This document shows, piece by piece, positions 18,047 through 27,218 of a stretch of 64,000 bases of DNA; positions within the stretch are counted from its first letter, which is position 1, and each line of letters begins with the position of its first letter. Under the pieces are notes generated by a model. It saw only the letters and a list, made by a program, of their open reading frames with translations. It did no database searches and was not told the origin of the DNA. Both the position numbers and the translations under genes were made by a program. The DNA is taken from positions 248,001 to 312,000 of the forward strand of contig NZ_CAJYVE010000010.1 in the NCBI RefSeq assembly GCF_913777995.1, read 5' to 3'. The stretch is from an uncultured Pseudomonas sp. (lineage in GTDB: Bacteria; Pseudomonadota; Gammaproteobacteria; Pseudomonadales; Pseudomonadaceae).

Positions 18047-19864
18047 TTACGAGGCGGTGGCAGACAGACTGGCGATGAAGGCGCGCCAGCCGCCGAAAGC
18101 GGTGATGTCACGGGCACCCTGGATCGCCAGCGGCTCGCAGATGAAGCCCTTGACCCAGCGGCCGTCGGCCAGCTGCAGGTTGCCGATGCCCAGCGGTGGC
18201 GGGATTTCCGCGACGAATTCGCCGAAGCGCGCCAGCGGGATGTCCCACAACTCGACGATGATCGCGCTGCCCTCCTGGCTGCGCGCCAGGCCCGGCTTGG
18301 GCGGCACGGTACCGGGCAGCGCGTAGAGGCGGTAATCGCTGGCGGTGAGGGTCTGCTCCACCAGCACCGCATCGCGGCTGGTGAGCTGGAAGTTCAGCGG
18401 CATGCCGGTCAGGTGCGCACCAACCACCGCCACCCGCACGCTGCCCGGCGCCTGCACCACAGGTGCCGGAGCCGGCAGGCGGCGCCCGGTGGTGCCCAGG
18501 GTCAGGTCCAGCGATTGCTGCCAGCGCTTGCCCAGGCTGGCCAGGGCCAGGTCGTGCCAGGCCGGCGCGAGGAAGGTGATGCCGGCCGGCAGGCCGTCGC
18601 CACGCAGGCCGGCCGGTACGGCCAGGGCCGAGAGATCGGCCAGGTTGGTGAAGTTGGTGTAGGTGCCGAACTGGCTGTTGAACAGCACTGGCTCCCGGGC
18701 CATTTCACTGATGCGCCGGATGGTCGGCGAGGTCGGCACCACCAGGGCATCGAAGCCGGCCAGGCTGTCGTTGATCTGGCGCGACAGCTCGGCGCGCAGG
18801 TATTCGGCCTTGTAGGCATCGCAGGCGCTGTAGCGCTTGCCGCCCTCGACGATGCCGCGCACCACCGGGTCCATGGTCTCGGGGTCGACGCCCTCGACCG
18901 CCACGGTACGCTCGGCCACCCAAGGGCCCTGGTAAAGCTGCTCGGCCAGGGTGCGGAACGGGCTGAAGTCGATGGTTTCCAGCTGCGCGCCCAGGGCCTG
19001 CAGGTCCTTGAGGGCCTGTTCGAAGACGGCCTGGGTCTGCTCATCGGCGCAGAACTCCAGGCTGTCGGGCACCGCCAGGCGCGGTGCGGCGCCAATGGCC
19101 ACCGGCGCGCGGTATGGGTTCTGACGGCTGTAGGGGTCGGCGGCGTCATAGCCGCCGGCGAGCTTGGCCACCGCTTCGGCGTCGTCGACGCTCAGGGCGA
19201 ACACCGAGATGCAGTCCACCGAGCGGCAGGCCGGCACCAGGCCGGTGTTGGGCAGCCAGCCCTTGGTCGGCTTGAGGCCGACGATGTTGTTGAAGCCGGC
19301 CGGCACGCGTCCGGACCCGGCGGTGTCGGTGCCCAGTGAAAACGGCACCAGGCCGCGCGCTACGACGCTGGCCGAACCCGAGCTGGAGCCGCCGCTGACG
19401 TAGTCGGGATTGAAGCTGTTGGGTACGGCACCGAACGGCGAACGGGTGCCGACCAGGCCGGTGGCGAACTGGTCGAGGTTGGTCTTGCCGATCAGCACCG
19501 CACCGGCGGCGCGCAGGCGCTGCACCACGGTGGCATCGGCTTCGGCCATGTAGGCGAAGGCCTCGCAGGCCGCAGTGGTCGGCCAGCCGGCGGCGTCGAT
19601 GTTGTCCTTGATGGCGAACGGCACGCCGTACAGCGGCAGGCTGTCCAGGTTGCCACCCGCCGCGTCCAGGCGTGCCTGCAAGGCATCGAGCTGGGCCTCC
19701 AGCAGCGCCGGGCTGGCCAGGGTGATCCAGGCGGCATCGTCCTGGCTCAGGCTGCCCAGCAGGGCATGGAGCAGCTCACGGGGCTGTTGAGCGTTACGGT
19801 AGAAACCTTGCCAGTCAGCAAGGGTGCAGGCGACAGGTGCTGGGGACATACACTGAGATTCCAT
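18047..19864 (-). CDS. atzF: Allophanate hydrolase (amidase-signature, AtzF type)
   Basis: Hydrolyses allophanate to ammonia and CO2, completing urea breakdown. It is a 605-residue two-domain protein. The amidase-signature domain has a Ser-cisSer-Lys triad at K86 (AIKDNID), S160 (GGSSSGSA) and S184 (DTAGSGR), and the C-terminal allophanate-hydrolase domain starts near 460 (VRVAVVGAHLTGMPLN). First gene of the cluster, 19 bases upstream of uca. Possible starts are ATG 19864 and ATG 19849; the latter has GGAA nine bases upstream and removes only five residues. A GntR-type dyad abuts the first ATG. Confidence 0.93.
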   Translation of the reverse strand: MESQCMSPAPVACTLADWQGFYRNAQQPRELLHALLGSLSQDDAAWITLASPALLEAQLDALQARLDAAGGNLDSLPLYGVPFAIKDNIDAAGWPTTAACEAFAYMAEADATVVQRLRAAGAVLIGKTNLDQFATGLVGTRSPFGAVPNSFNPDYVSGGSSSGSASVVARGLVPFSLGTDTAGSGRVPAGFNNIVGLKPTKGWLPNTGLVPACRSVDCISVFALSVDDAEAVAKLAGGYDAADPYSRQNPYRAPVAIGAAPRLAVPDSLEFCADEQTQAVFEQALKDLQALGAQLETIDFSPFRTLAEQLYQGPWVAERTVAVEGVDPETMDPVVRGIVEGGKRYSACDAYKAEYLRAELSRQINDSLAGFDALVVPTSPTIRRISEMAREPVLFNSQFGTYTNFTNLADLSALAVPAGLRGDGLPAGITFLAPAWHDLALASLGKRWQQSLDLTLGTTGRRLPAPAPVVQAPGSVRVAVVGAHLTGMPLNFQLTSRDAVLVEQTLTASDYRLYALPGTVPPKPGLARSQEGSAIIVELWDIPLARFGEFVAEIPPPLGIGNLQLADGRWVKGFICEPLAIQGARDITAFGGWRAFIASLSATAS

Positions 19865-19876
19865 CTTGTATCCAAG
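19865..19876. promoter_or_regulatory. Candidate operator for the GntR regulator
   Basis: CTTGTA-TCCAAG is a dyad with one mismatched pair, close to the TTGTATACAA type often bound by FadR-subfamily GntR proteins. It lies directly upstream of the first ATG of the allophanate hydrolase gene, head of the cluster that encodes such a regulator. If ATG 19849 is the start, the site lies just before or within the leader. Confidence 0.4.
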
Positions 19877-20300
19877 TTTGGAATCGACAGAGCAAGGGCA
19901 ATGCCAGAATTCATTTACCTAATAAATTCATATATTTAGCGAATTTTCGCGGGCTTTTCGCCCCCTTGTCGCAGCCTCGATGGCGCACGCTTTTCGCGCA
20001 GCACGCCTGAATGCGGTGCAACAGCCGCCCTGGCCTGACCCGATGAGAACCTGTACGCGGCTGAAGCCGCGCCTACCGGTTGAACGCGATTTAGTAGAGG
20101 CACGCGGTGCCGGGCAGTGACCGGTGGGACCGGCTTCAGCCGGGAAGCTTTTCGCGGCTGAAGCCGCTTCTGCCGGGTGAACACAATTTCGCAGAGGCAC
20201 GCGGTGCCGGGCAGTGGCCGGTGGGACCGGCTTCAGCCGGGAAGCTTTTCGCGGCGCAAGCCGCTTCAGCCGGACAAGGCACGGTCCGTTCATAACGGGC
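19877..20300. repeat. AT-rich leader followed by tandem REP block
   Basis: No gene is seen here. Bases 19877-19945 are unusually AT-rich (tacctaataaattcatat) and could hold the promoter of the urea operon. From about 20050 to 20285 there are several REP hairpins. Two tandem copies of a 97-base unit can be aligned by gaggcacgcggtgccggg, which starts at 20097 and again at 20194, followed in both by ccggtgggaccggcttcagc. The reading frame across 19928-20293 is repeat-derived and is not taken as coding. Confidence 0.75.
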
Positions 20301-21152
20301 TCAGGCCAGGCTGGCCTGCAGGCTCAAGCGAGCCTGTTCGCCCGGTTGCAGACCTTGCCGCGGACCGTGGCTGCCGGCCGCTTCGACGCGTACGAAGCCT
20401 TGCACCTCGTTGCCGCCCAGGCCCAGCAAAGGCCGCTTGCCAGGGTGCCACACGGCCGTTTTGGGGCTGTCGTCGACATCGATATTCAGCCCGCGCTGCC
20501 AGCCCGGGTCCTGCAGGCGCACACGACCTTCGTGCTCGAAGACCTGCTCGCAGGCGCCCTGAACGCGCAGTTCGCCGCTCTGCCGACAGCTCTGGCGACG
20601 CAACTGGTCATAACCGGGCGCGCCATCCAGGCCCTGCAGGGCCACTTCGTTGACATCGCTGATGCGCCAATAGGCATGCAAGGCCTGGCTGAAATGACAC
20701 GGCTCGCTGTCCTGGTGCCGGGTGCTCAGGTCCAGGCGCAGGGTGTCGCCCAGCTCGGCATGCAGATCCGCCTGCCAGTCCCACAGTTGCAGGCGCCAGT
20801 GCAGGCGTACGCCGTGCTCCTCGGCCTGGCTGTCGAGCAGTTTCCAGTTCAGCAGCCGGGCCCAGCCATGCGCCGGCCAGCCGCTCTCCTCCGGGTGCCG
20901 GCCATGCCACGGCCAGCACACTGGCACGCCACCACGAATCGCCCCCACCGCCGGCCAGTGCGTGGCGCACCACAACCAGGGCTTCTGATCGCGGGGCTGG
21001 AAATGCACCAATTGCGCGCCCTGGCGGCTGAACGCCGCCTGACAACGCGGGTGATCGATCAGCAGCACCTCATGGGCCTGGTAGCGCTCCCACTCGAACG
21101 TCGCACGCGGCCGGCGTGCGCTGAAGAATCGCTGCAAAGGATGTTCGTCCAT
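20301..21152 (-). CDS. D-hexose-6-phosphate mutarotase (aldose 1-epimerase family)
   Basis: Interconverts alpha and beta anomers of hexose-6-phosphates, supplying the form used by Zwf. The 283-residue YeaD-type protein keeps the family blocks RGGVPVCWPWHGRH, PAHGWARLLNWKL and VWHPG, though WPWHG replaces the more common FPWFG. It sits downstream of oprB in the order found in P. putida glucose loci. Start at ATG 21152. Confidence 0.85.
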   Translation of the reverse strand: MDEHPLQRFFSARRPRATFEWERYQAHEVLLIDHPRCQAAFSRQGAQLVHFQPRDQKPWLWCATHWPAVGAIRGGVPVCWPWHGRHPEESGWPAHGWARLLNWKLLDSQAEEHGVRLHWRLQLWDWQADLHAELGDTLRLDLSTRHQDSEPCHFSQALHAYWRISDVNEVALQGLDGAPGYDQLRRQSCRQSGELRVQGACEQVFEHEGRVRLQDPGWQRGLNIDVDDSPKTAVWHPGKRPLLGLGGNEVQGFVRVEAAGSHGPRQGLQPGEQARLSLQASLA

Positions 21153-21206
21153 CGCCCTGTCCCGATCGGTTCACCGCGAGCGCCGGCCATGGGCCGTCAC
21201 CCGCAC

Positions 21207-21234
21207 AAAAAAAGCGGGCAGCCAGGCTGCCCGC
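21207..21234 (-). terminator. Rho-independent terminator after oprB
   Basis: On the minus strand GCGGGCAGC-CTG-GCTGCCCGC is a perfect stem followed by seven T residues, starting 19 bases past the oprB stop. It separates gtsABCD-oprB from the mutarotase gene or allows only partial read-through. Confidence 0.9.
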
Positions 21235-21252
21235 AAGCACACACGAACGCGT

Positions 21253-22611
21253 TTAGAACTTGGACTGGATCTTCAGGCCCGCGACCAGCGCATCGTCCAC
21301 CTTGTCCACACCGCCCGGATGGCGGATGTACTGCAGGTTGGGACGCACGGTCAGCCAGTTGGTGACATGGAAGCCGTAGTAGATCTCGGAGTTGTACTCG
21401 GTGTCCTGCACCGGCAGGAAGCCAGGGTTGTCGTAGTCGCTGATGCCGCTGAGCTGGTTGACCAGACGGCGACGATCCTGGGCGTCATCGTTGACGTGGA
21501 TGCGCGCCACGCCGATGCCGATGTCATCCTTGGGCCGCGAATCGAACGGGCCCTTGTAGACCAGGCCGAGGTTCTGGAAGTTGTCGATGTAGTTGGTGTC
21601 CTTGTCGTGGATGGTGACCGTGGCAAACACGCTCAGGCCCCGCGACGCATCGCCGTTGTGGGTGGTCAGCTGCTGCTGGCCTGCGACCCAGAAACCGTGC
21701 TTGCTGCCATGGGTCTTGAAGTCGCCGCCCGACACCGGCTGCGGACGGCCATCGGCGCCCTCGAAGACATCGTCAGCCTTCGGCGTGCTGTAGTAGTAAC
21801 CGACACGGTATTCACCGGGCAGCGCATTGACCTTGGGCGTCCACACCAACTCGACCGGGATCAACGCACCCTTGGTGCCGCTGCCGCTGAGCTTGAAGCC
21901 GTTGCCGATTTCCAGGTTGGAGGGGTTCTGCTCGAACACGCCGACCTGCGCATAGACCTCAGGGGTCAGGTTGTACTTGACCCGCCCACCCCACTGGCTG
22001 ACCGGCCAGTTGTACCAGGTGTTCACGTAGTTGGCGGTCTGTGCGCCGCACAGGGTCAGGTTCTGGAAGTCGCAAGGGAAGGAGGCGAAGTCCTCACCCG
22101 GTCCGTAGCGACCGAATTTGAGGTCCAGGGCACCGTCGAAGTACTTCTGCTTGATCCACATCTGGGTCAGGCGCCAGGTCTGGCCACGGCCCCAGACCTC
22201 CTGAGAGGAGCTGAGCGTACCGGCACGCGGGTCGCCGATGCGGTCGTTGGAAATGTTGCGCCCGCTGCGTTCGGTGATCGCCAGCTTGAACTCGGCGTCG
22301 TGCCAGCCGAAGGCTTTCTGCAGGTCGACCTTCAGGCCGAAGGCGAACTGGTCGCTGTAGCGTGCCGTGGTGTTGTCGTTGTAGCCGCCATCGAGGTTGC
22401 TCGCCGCTTCGCCAACGTACTCCAGGGAGAAGTCATAGCCTTTGTCCAGCAGCTCGGTGCGCGTCCCACCCCAGTCACCGGTCATCCAGGGCGAATCGGC
22501 ACTGAAGGCGTCGGCCGCCTGGGCGCTGCCGGCCAGGGCCATGGCCCCGACCACCGACAGCTTGTGCGCCCAGTTCAGGCGTGGACGCGATTGCGCTTTG
22601 CTGTTGCTCAT
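21253..22611 (-). CDS. oprB: Carbohydrate-selective porin OprB
   Basis: A 452-residue outer-membrane porin that admits glucose and other sugars. The N-terminus has a signal peptide ending GSAQAAD. OprB-family blocks include WMTGDWGGTRTELLDKGYDFSLEYVGE and DLKFGRYGPGEDFASFPC. The last residue is Phe (IQSKF), as needed for BAM-dependent assembly. The start at ATG 22611 follows GAGGA at eight bases; the frame extends to 22713 but those residues do not look like a signal peptide. It lies 98 bases downstream of gtsD. Confidence 0.94.
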   Translation of the reverse strand: MSNSKAQSRPRLNWAHKLSVVGAMALAGSAQAADAFSADSPWMTGDWGGTRTELLDKGYDFSLEYVGEAASNLDGGYNDNTTARYSDQFAFGLKVDLQKAFGWHDAEFKLAITERSGRNISNDRIGDPRAGTLSSSQEVWGRGQTWRLTQMWIKQKYFDGALDLKFGRYGPGEDFASFPCDFQNLTLCGAQTANYVNTWYNWPVSQWGGRVKYNLTPEVYAQVGVFEQNPSNLEIGNGFKLSGSGTKGALIPVELVWTPKVNALPGEYRVGYYYSTPKADDVFEGADGRPQPVSGGDFKTHGSKHGFWVAGQQQLTTHNGDASRGLSVFATVTIHDKDTNYIDNFQNLGLVYKGPFDSRPKDDIGIGVARIHVNDDAQDRRRLVNQLSGISDYDNPGFLPVQDTEYNSEIYYGFHVTNWLTVRPNLQYIRHPGGVDKVDDALVAGLKIQSKF

Positions 22612-22709
22612 TGTTCTGGTCCTCGATTTATTGTTATTGCTTTGGGTCTTGCGACTTCCTTTGGTTGCAACCACGGCTGGCTGCTGGCAGCCCGGCCAGC
22701 CGCGGAGGA

Positions 22710-23876
22710 TCACTTGCGGCTCAACTGTGTGACGTTGCCGCCGCGCTCGGCCCCGGCGGCACGGCCCAGCACGCCGAGGCGCTCACCGGTGGCCGCATCG
22801 AACAGCAGCACCCGGGCCGGATCGAACTGCAGGGTCAGGCTTTCGCCCACCTGCGGTGCCTGGTCCGGCGCCAGGCGGCAGCAGACCTTGGTCTGGTTGA
22901 GGTTGACGAACACCAGGGTGTCCGGCCCGGTGGGCTCCACCACCTGCACCTCGGCGCGCACACTGGGCAGGCCCTGGCCCTGGCCATCGCCGCTGGCCAG
23001 GCCGATCTGCTCGGGGCGAATGCCCAGGATCACGTCACGGTCTTCCAGCCCCGCATCGTTCATCCCCAACGGCAGCTCGCAGCGCGCCTGGCCGCTGTCG
23101 AGCAGCGCCAGCAGGCGGCCATCGCGACGTTGCAGGCGCAGGGGAATGAAGTTCATCGGTGGCGAACCGATGAAGCTGGCGACGAACTGGTTGGCCGGGT
23201 CGTTGTAGATCTCCCGCGGCGTACCGAACTGCTGGACGATGCCGTCCTTCATCACCGCCACCTTGTCGCCCAGGGTCATGGCCTCGATCTGGTCGTGGGT
23301 GACGTACACCGTGGTGGTCTTCAGGCGCTGGTGCATCAGTTTCATTTCGGTGCGCATCTCGACGCGCAACTTGGCGTCGAGGTTCGACAGCGGTTCGTCG
23401 AACAGGTAGATCTTCGGCCGCCGCGCCAGCGCCCGGCCCATCGCCACACGCTGTTGCTGACCACCGGATAGCTGCGCCGGCTTGCGTTCGAGCAGGTGCT
23501 CGATCTGCAGCAGCCGCGCCACCCGCGCCACTTCCTCGTCGATCTCGGCCTTGGGCAGCTTGCGGATCTTCAGGCCGAACTCGATGTTCTCGCGCACGCT
23601 CATGGTCGGGTACAGCGCGTAGGACTGGAACACCATGGCGATGTCGCGATCCTTGGGGCTGGTGCTGCTGACGTCCTGGCCGTCAATGAGGATCGCCCCG
23701 CCGGTGATGCTTTCCAGGCCGGCGATGCAGTTCATCAGGGTCGACTTACCGCAGCCCGAAGGCCCGACCAGGATGAGGAACTCGCCGTCCTTGATCTTCA
23801 GTTCGATGTTTTTCAGGGTATCCGGCAAGCCGCTGCCGTAGCTCTTGTTTACGTTTCGCAGTTCGAGAGTCGCCAT
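22710..23876 (-). CDS. gtsD: Glucose ABC transporter ATPase GtsD (MalK/UgpC type)
   Basis: ATPase of the periplasmic glucose importer. The 388-residue sugar-type cassette has Walker A GPSGCGKST (38-46), signature [15 protein letters not shown], Walker B IYLFDEPLSNLDAKLRVEMR and the switch His in VYVTHDQIEAMTLGD. A C-terminal TOBE-type regulatory domain of about 140 residues follows. It is 16 bases downstream of gtsC in gtsABCD-oprB. Confidence 0.93.
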   Translation of the reverse strand: MATLELRNVNKSYGSGLPDTLKNIELKIKDGEFLILVGPSGCGKSTLMNCIAGLESITGGAILIDGQDVSSTSPKDRDIAMVFQSYALYPTMSVRENIEFGLKIRKLPKAEIDEEVARVARLLQIEHLLERKPAQLSGGQQQRVAMGRALARRPKIYLFDEPLSNLDAKLRVEMRTEMKLMHQRLKTTTVYVTHDQIEAMTLGDKVAVMKDGIVQQFGTPREIYNDPANQFVASFIGSPPMNFIPLRLQRRDGRLLALLDSGQARCELPLGMNDAGLEDRDVILGIRPEQIGLASGDGQGQGLPSVRAEVQVVEPTGPDTLVFVNLNQTKVCCRLAPDQAPQVGESLTLQFDPARVLLFDAATGERLGVLGRAAGAERGGNVTQLSRK

Positions 23877-23892
23877 GCTTAAACCTTTTCAG

Positions 23893-24723
23893 TCAGCCCT
23901 TGACCGCGCCAGCGGTGAGGCCGCGCAGGAAGTACTTGCCAGCCAGGATGTAGACCAGCAGGGTCGGCAGCCCGGCAATCATCGCCGCCGCCATGTCTAC
24001 GTTGTATTCCTTGACCCCGGTACTGGTGTTGACCAGGTTGTTCAGGGCTACGGTGATCGGTTGCGAGTCGCCGCTGGAGAACACCACGCCGAACAGGAAG
24101 TCGTTCCAGATCTGGGTGAACTGCCAGATCAGGCAGACCATGATGATCGGCGTCGACATCGGCAGCACGATGCGCCAGAAGATGGTGAAGAATCCCGCGC
24201 CATCCAGCCGCGCCGCACGCACCAGGGCGTCGGGGATGGTCACGTAGAAGTTGCGGAAGAACAGCGTGGTGAACGCCAGGCCGTACACCACATGAACCAG
24301 CACCAGGCCGGGGGTGGTGCTGGCCAGGCCCAGCTTGCCGAGGGTGAAGGACGCCGGCAGCAGCACGGTCTGGAACGGCAGGAAGCAGCCGAACAGCAGC
24401 AGCCCGAAGAACAGCTGCGAACCCCGGAAGCGCCACATCGACAGCACGTAGCCGTTCAGCGCACCGATAGCGGTGGAGATGATCACCGCCGGAAAGGTGA
24501 TGCGGATCGAGTTCCAGAAGTAGCCATCGACGATGTCCCAGGCCTTGACCCAGCCGATGGTGGTGACCACCGCCGGCCAGCTCAGCAGGTTGCCACTGCC
24601 GATGTCCTCGGGGGTCTTGAAGCTGGTCAGCAGCATCACCACCAGCGGCACCAGGTACAGTACGCAAGCCAGCAGCAGCACGGCGTGGATCAGCAGCCGG
24701 TTGAACGAGAAGGTGTTATGCAT
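23893..24723 (-). CDS. gtsC: Glucose ABC transporter permease GtsC
   Basis: A 276-residue MalG-type inner-membrane permease with six hydrophobic segments. The EAA loop that docks on the ATPase reads DALVRAARLDGAGFFTIFWRIVLPMSTP. Its start overlaps the end of gtsB by eight bases. It pairs with GtsB to form the glucose channel. Confidence 0.93.
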   Translation of the reverse strand: MHNTFSFNRLLIHAVLLLACVLYLVPLVVMLLTSFKTPEDIGSGNLLSWPAVVTTIGWVKAWDIVDGYFWNSIRITFPAVIISTAIGALNGYVLSMWRFRGSQLFFGLLLFGCFLPFQTVLLPASFTLGKLGLASTTPGLVLVHVVYGLAFTTLFFRNFYVTIPDALVRAARLDGAGFFTIFWRIVLPMSTPIIMVCLIWQFTQIWNDFLFGVVFSSGDSQPITVALNNLVNTSTGVKEYNVDMAAAMIAGLPTLLVYILAGKYFLRGLTAGAVKG

Positions 24724-25624
24724 GGCGCTTGCTCCGCAGTTCCGAGTACAGGTAAGGCACCAGGATGGCGAGGATCGCGCCGAGCATCAGAATCGCACTG
24801 GCCGAGCCCATGCCCATCTGCCCGCGGCTGAAGGTGAAGGCGTACATGAACATCGCCGGCAGGTCCGAGGAGTAGCCAGGGCCACCGGCGGTCATTGCCG
24901 CGACCAGGTCGAAGCTCTTGATGGCGATGTGCGCGAGGATCATCACCGCACTGAAGAACACCGGGCGCAGGCTCGGCAGCACCACGCGCCAGTAGATCAG
25001 CGGCAAGCTGGCGCCATCCATCTGCGCGGCACGGATGATCGACTGGTCGACGCTGCGCAGCCCGGCCAGGAACAGCGCCATGACGAAGCCGGAGGCTTGC
25101 CACACCGCAGCGATCACCAGGCAGTAGACCACGCGGTCGGGATCGACCAGCCAGTCGAGGCGAAAGCCTTCCCAGCCCCAGTCGCGCAGCAGCTTGTCCA
25201 GGCCCAGACCAGGGTTGAGCAGCCATTTCCAGGCGGTGCCGGTGACGATCATCGACAGCGCCATGGGGTACAGGTAGATGGTGCGGATCGCACCTTCACG
25301 GCGAATGCGCTGATCCAGCAGGACGGCGAGGATCACCCCCACCACCAGGCTGATACCGATGAACAGGCCGCCGAACAGCAGCAGGTTCTTGCTCGCCACC
25401 CACCAGCGGTCGTTGTCCATCAGCCGCGCGTACTGCGCCAGCCCCGCCCACTTGTAGGACGGCAGGAAGGTCGAGTTGGTGAACGACAGCACCAGGGTCC
25501 ACAGGATGTAGCCATAGAAGCCCACCAGCACGATGACCATGCTCGGCGCCAGTACCAGCTTGGGCAGCCAGCGCTGCAGCGCATCGAGCGGTGAAGCCTT
25601 GTTGAACACAGCGACAGAACTCAT
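24716..25624 (-). CDS. gtsB: Glucose ABC transporter permease GtsB
   Basis: A 302-residue MalF-type permease with about six membrane helices and an EAA loop of the form SIIRAAQMDGASLPLIYWRVVLPSLRP. Start placed at ATG 25624, with GGATG seven bases upstream; an ATG three codons earlier (25633) is also possible. The roughly 130-base gap to gtsA is longer than others in the operon. Confidence 0.92.
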   Translation of the reverse strand: MSSVAVFNKASPLDALQRWLPKLVLAPSMVIVLVGFYGYILWTLVLSFTNSTFLPSYKWAGLAQYARLMDNDRWWVASKNLLLFGGLFIGISLVVGVILAVLLDQRIRREGAIRTIYLYPMALSMIVTGTAWKWLLNPGLGLDKLLRDWGWEGFRLDWLVDPDRVVYCLVIAAVWQASGFVMALFLAGLRSVDQSIIRAAQMDGASLPLIYWRVVLPSLRPVFFSAVMILAHIAIKSFDLVAAMTAGGPGYSSDLPAMFMYAFTFSRGQMGMGSASAILMLGAILAILVPYLYSELRSKRHA

Positions 25625-25753
25625 CGTAAACATCCGGTCGGGTCGATTTCAGGCAGCAGCTGGCCGCAGCGCCCCACAGGAGGTGCTGGCGTCACTGACT
25701 GCATGGAGAACTGCATTGCGCAGGAGCGGCCTGGCCACTCCTGCATCAGGCAC

Positions 25754-27046
25754 TCAGCGGGCGGCCTTGATCGCCGCGGCGAGCTTCTTGGCCGCCTGCG
25801 CCGGGTCGGCCTTCGGATCGTTGATGTAGTTGGTCACCACATCGAAGATCGCACCCTGCACGGCCAGCGAGGTGGCCATGTTGTGCGCCATGCTCGGCTG
25901 CAGGCCACCGTTGCCGGCATCGGCCAGGAAGTCCTTGGCCGAGGCCTGGGCGCAACTGTCGAAGTCATACTTGGTCATGTTGGCCAGCATGTCCTTGCGC
26001 ACCGGGATCGAACCCTTGTTGATGCTGAAGACCTTCTGGAAGTCTTCGCCCAGGGCGACGCGGGCGAGGTCCTGCTGGGCGGCGATGTCGCCCTTGCGAT
26101 CGGCGTTGAGCTTGAAGATCGCCAGGGAATCGACGTTATAGGTGAAAGCCTTGTCAGTGCCAGGGAAGGCTACGCACTGGTAGTCCTTGCCGGCGATCTT
26201 CTTGGCGGCAGTCCACTCGCTCTTGGCCCAGTCGCCCATGATCTGCATGCCGGCCTTGCCGTTGATCACGTCGGCGGCGGCGATGTTCCAGTCACGACCG
26301 GCGCGGTTGGGGTCCATGTAGGTGGCGATCTTCTTCAGCTCGGTGAAGGACTTGACCATTTCCGGGCCGGTCAGAGCCTTGTCGTCCAGCTCTACCAGCG
26401 CCTGGTGATAGCCCTTGGCGCCCATTACCGAAAGCACCACGTTCTCGAACACGGTGCTGTCCTGCCACGGCTGCCCGCCATGGGCCAGCGGGATGAAGCC
26501 CGCCGCCTTGAGTTTTTCGGCGGCAGCGTAGAATTCGTCGAGGGTGGTCGGCGCCTTGTCCACGCCGGCCTTTTTCATGACTTGCGGGTTGATCCACAGC
26601 CAGTTGACGCGGTGGATGTTGACCGGCACGGCGACGTACTCGCCGTCGTACTTGACGGTATCGGAGACGGTCTTGTCGAGCAGCTCGTCCCATTTCTCCT
26701 GCTTGGCAACCTCGGTCAGGGTGTCGGTGGACAGCAGGCCCATGGCGCCCCACTCCTGAATGTCCGGCCCCTTGATCTGCGCCACGCCAGGCGGGTTACC
26801 CGCCACGGTACGACTCTTGAGCACGGTCATCGCAGTGGCACCGCCACCGCCGGCCACGGCGCCGTCTTTCCAGGTGAAACCGTCTTTTTCGACTTGTGCG
26901 CGCAGGACGTCGACAGCGGCCTTTTCACCGCCGGACGTCCACCAATGCACGACTTCCACCGAACCTTTGGGGTCGGCGGCCATGGCGGTGAGAGGAAACA
27001 GGGATGCGAGGGCGACAGCAGCAGCGAGCTGGGACAGAGAATTCAT
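25754..27046 (-). CDS. gtsA: Glucose/mannose ABC transporter substrate-binding protein GtsA
   Basis: A 430-residue family 1 (MalE-like) periplasmic protein that delivers glucose to GtsBC. The signal peptide [25 protein letters not shown] is followed by [12 protein letters not shown], typical of glucose-binding members. The start at ATG 27046 has AAGG eight bases upstream; an ATG at 27112 would put 22 polar residues before the signal and is rejected. It heads gtsABCD-oprB, with the promoter expected in the 172 bases before gltS ends. Confidence 0.95.
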   Translation of the reverse strand: MNSLSQLAAAVALASLFPLTAMAADPKGSVEVVHWWTSGGEKAAVDVLRAQVEKDGFTWKDGAVAGGGGATAMTVLKSRTVAGNPPGVAQIKGPDIQEWGAMGLLSTDTLTEVAKQEKWDELLDKTVSDTVKYDGEYVAVPVNIHRVNWLWINPQVMKKAGVDKAPTTLDEFYAAAEKLKAAGFIPLAHGGQPWQDSTVFENVVLSVMGAKGYHQALVELDDKALTGPEMVKSFTELKKIATYMDPNRAGRDWNIAAADVINGKAGMQIMGDWAKSEWTAAKKIAGKDYQCVAFPGTDKAFTYNVDSLAIFKLNADRKGDIAAQQDLARVALGEDFQKVFSINKGSIPVRKDMLANMTKYDFDSCAQASAKDFLADAGNGGLQPSMAHNMATSLAVQGAIFDVVTNYINDPKADPAQAAKKLAAAIKAAR

Positions 27047-27218
27047 CGGTTCAACCTTTTTGTTGTTATGCGGGTGCAGATCTTTGCCTGCGCGTGAAGG
27101 CAGTCTAGCCAAGCGGATATTCCTCTTTGGTAACGAAGGGATGCGCGATGGTCACCGAATTGTGACATTTGATAGCGTTTGGATATCTCGGCAAAAGCGG
27201 CCGCAGCCGCAAAGGCGC

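Noticed and set aside
14338-18078. A 1246-codon open frame antisense to the urea carboxylase gene
   Set aside because: It is a mirror of codon bias in GC-rich DNA. The product is rich in His, Gln, Ala and Arg with no recognisable domain, and the opposite strand encodes a complete carboxylase.
19928-20293. Short open frames across the REP block
   Set aside because: They translate hairpin repeats and would exist wherever the repeat is in that phase.
19877-20300. Guanidine (ykkC-type) riboswitch upstream of the carboxylase cluster
   Set aside because: I looked because related carboxylases have one. The region is AT-rich DNA and REP repeats, and no conserved riboswitch core could be recognised by eye.
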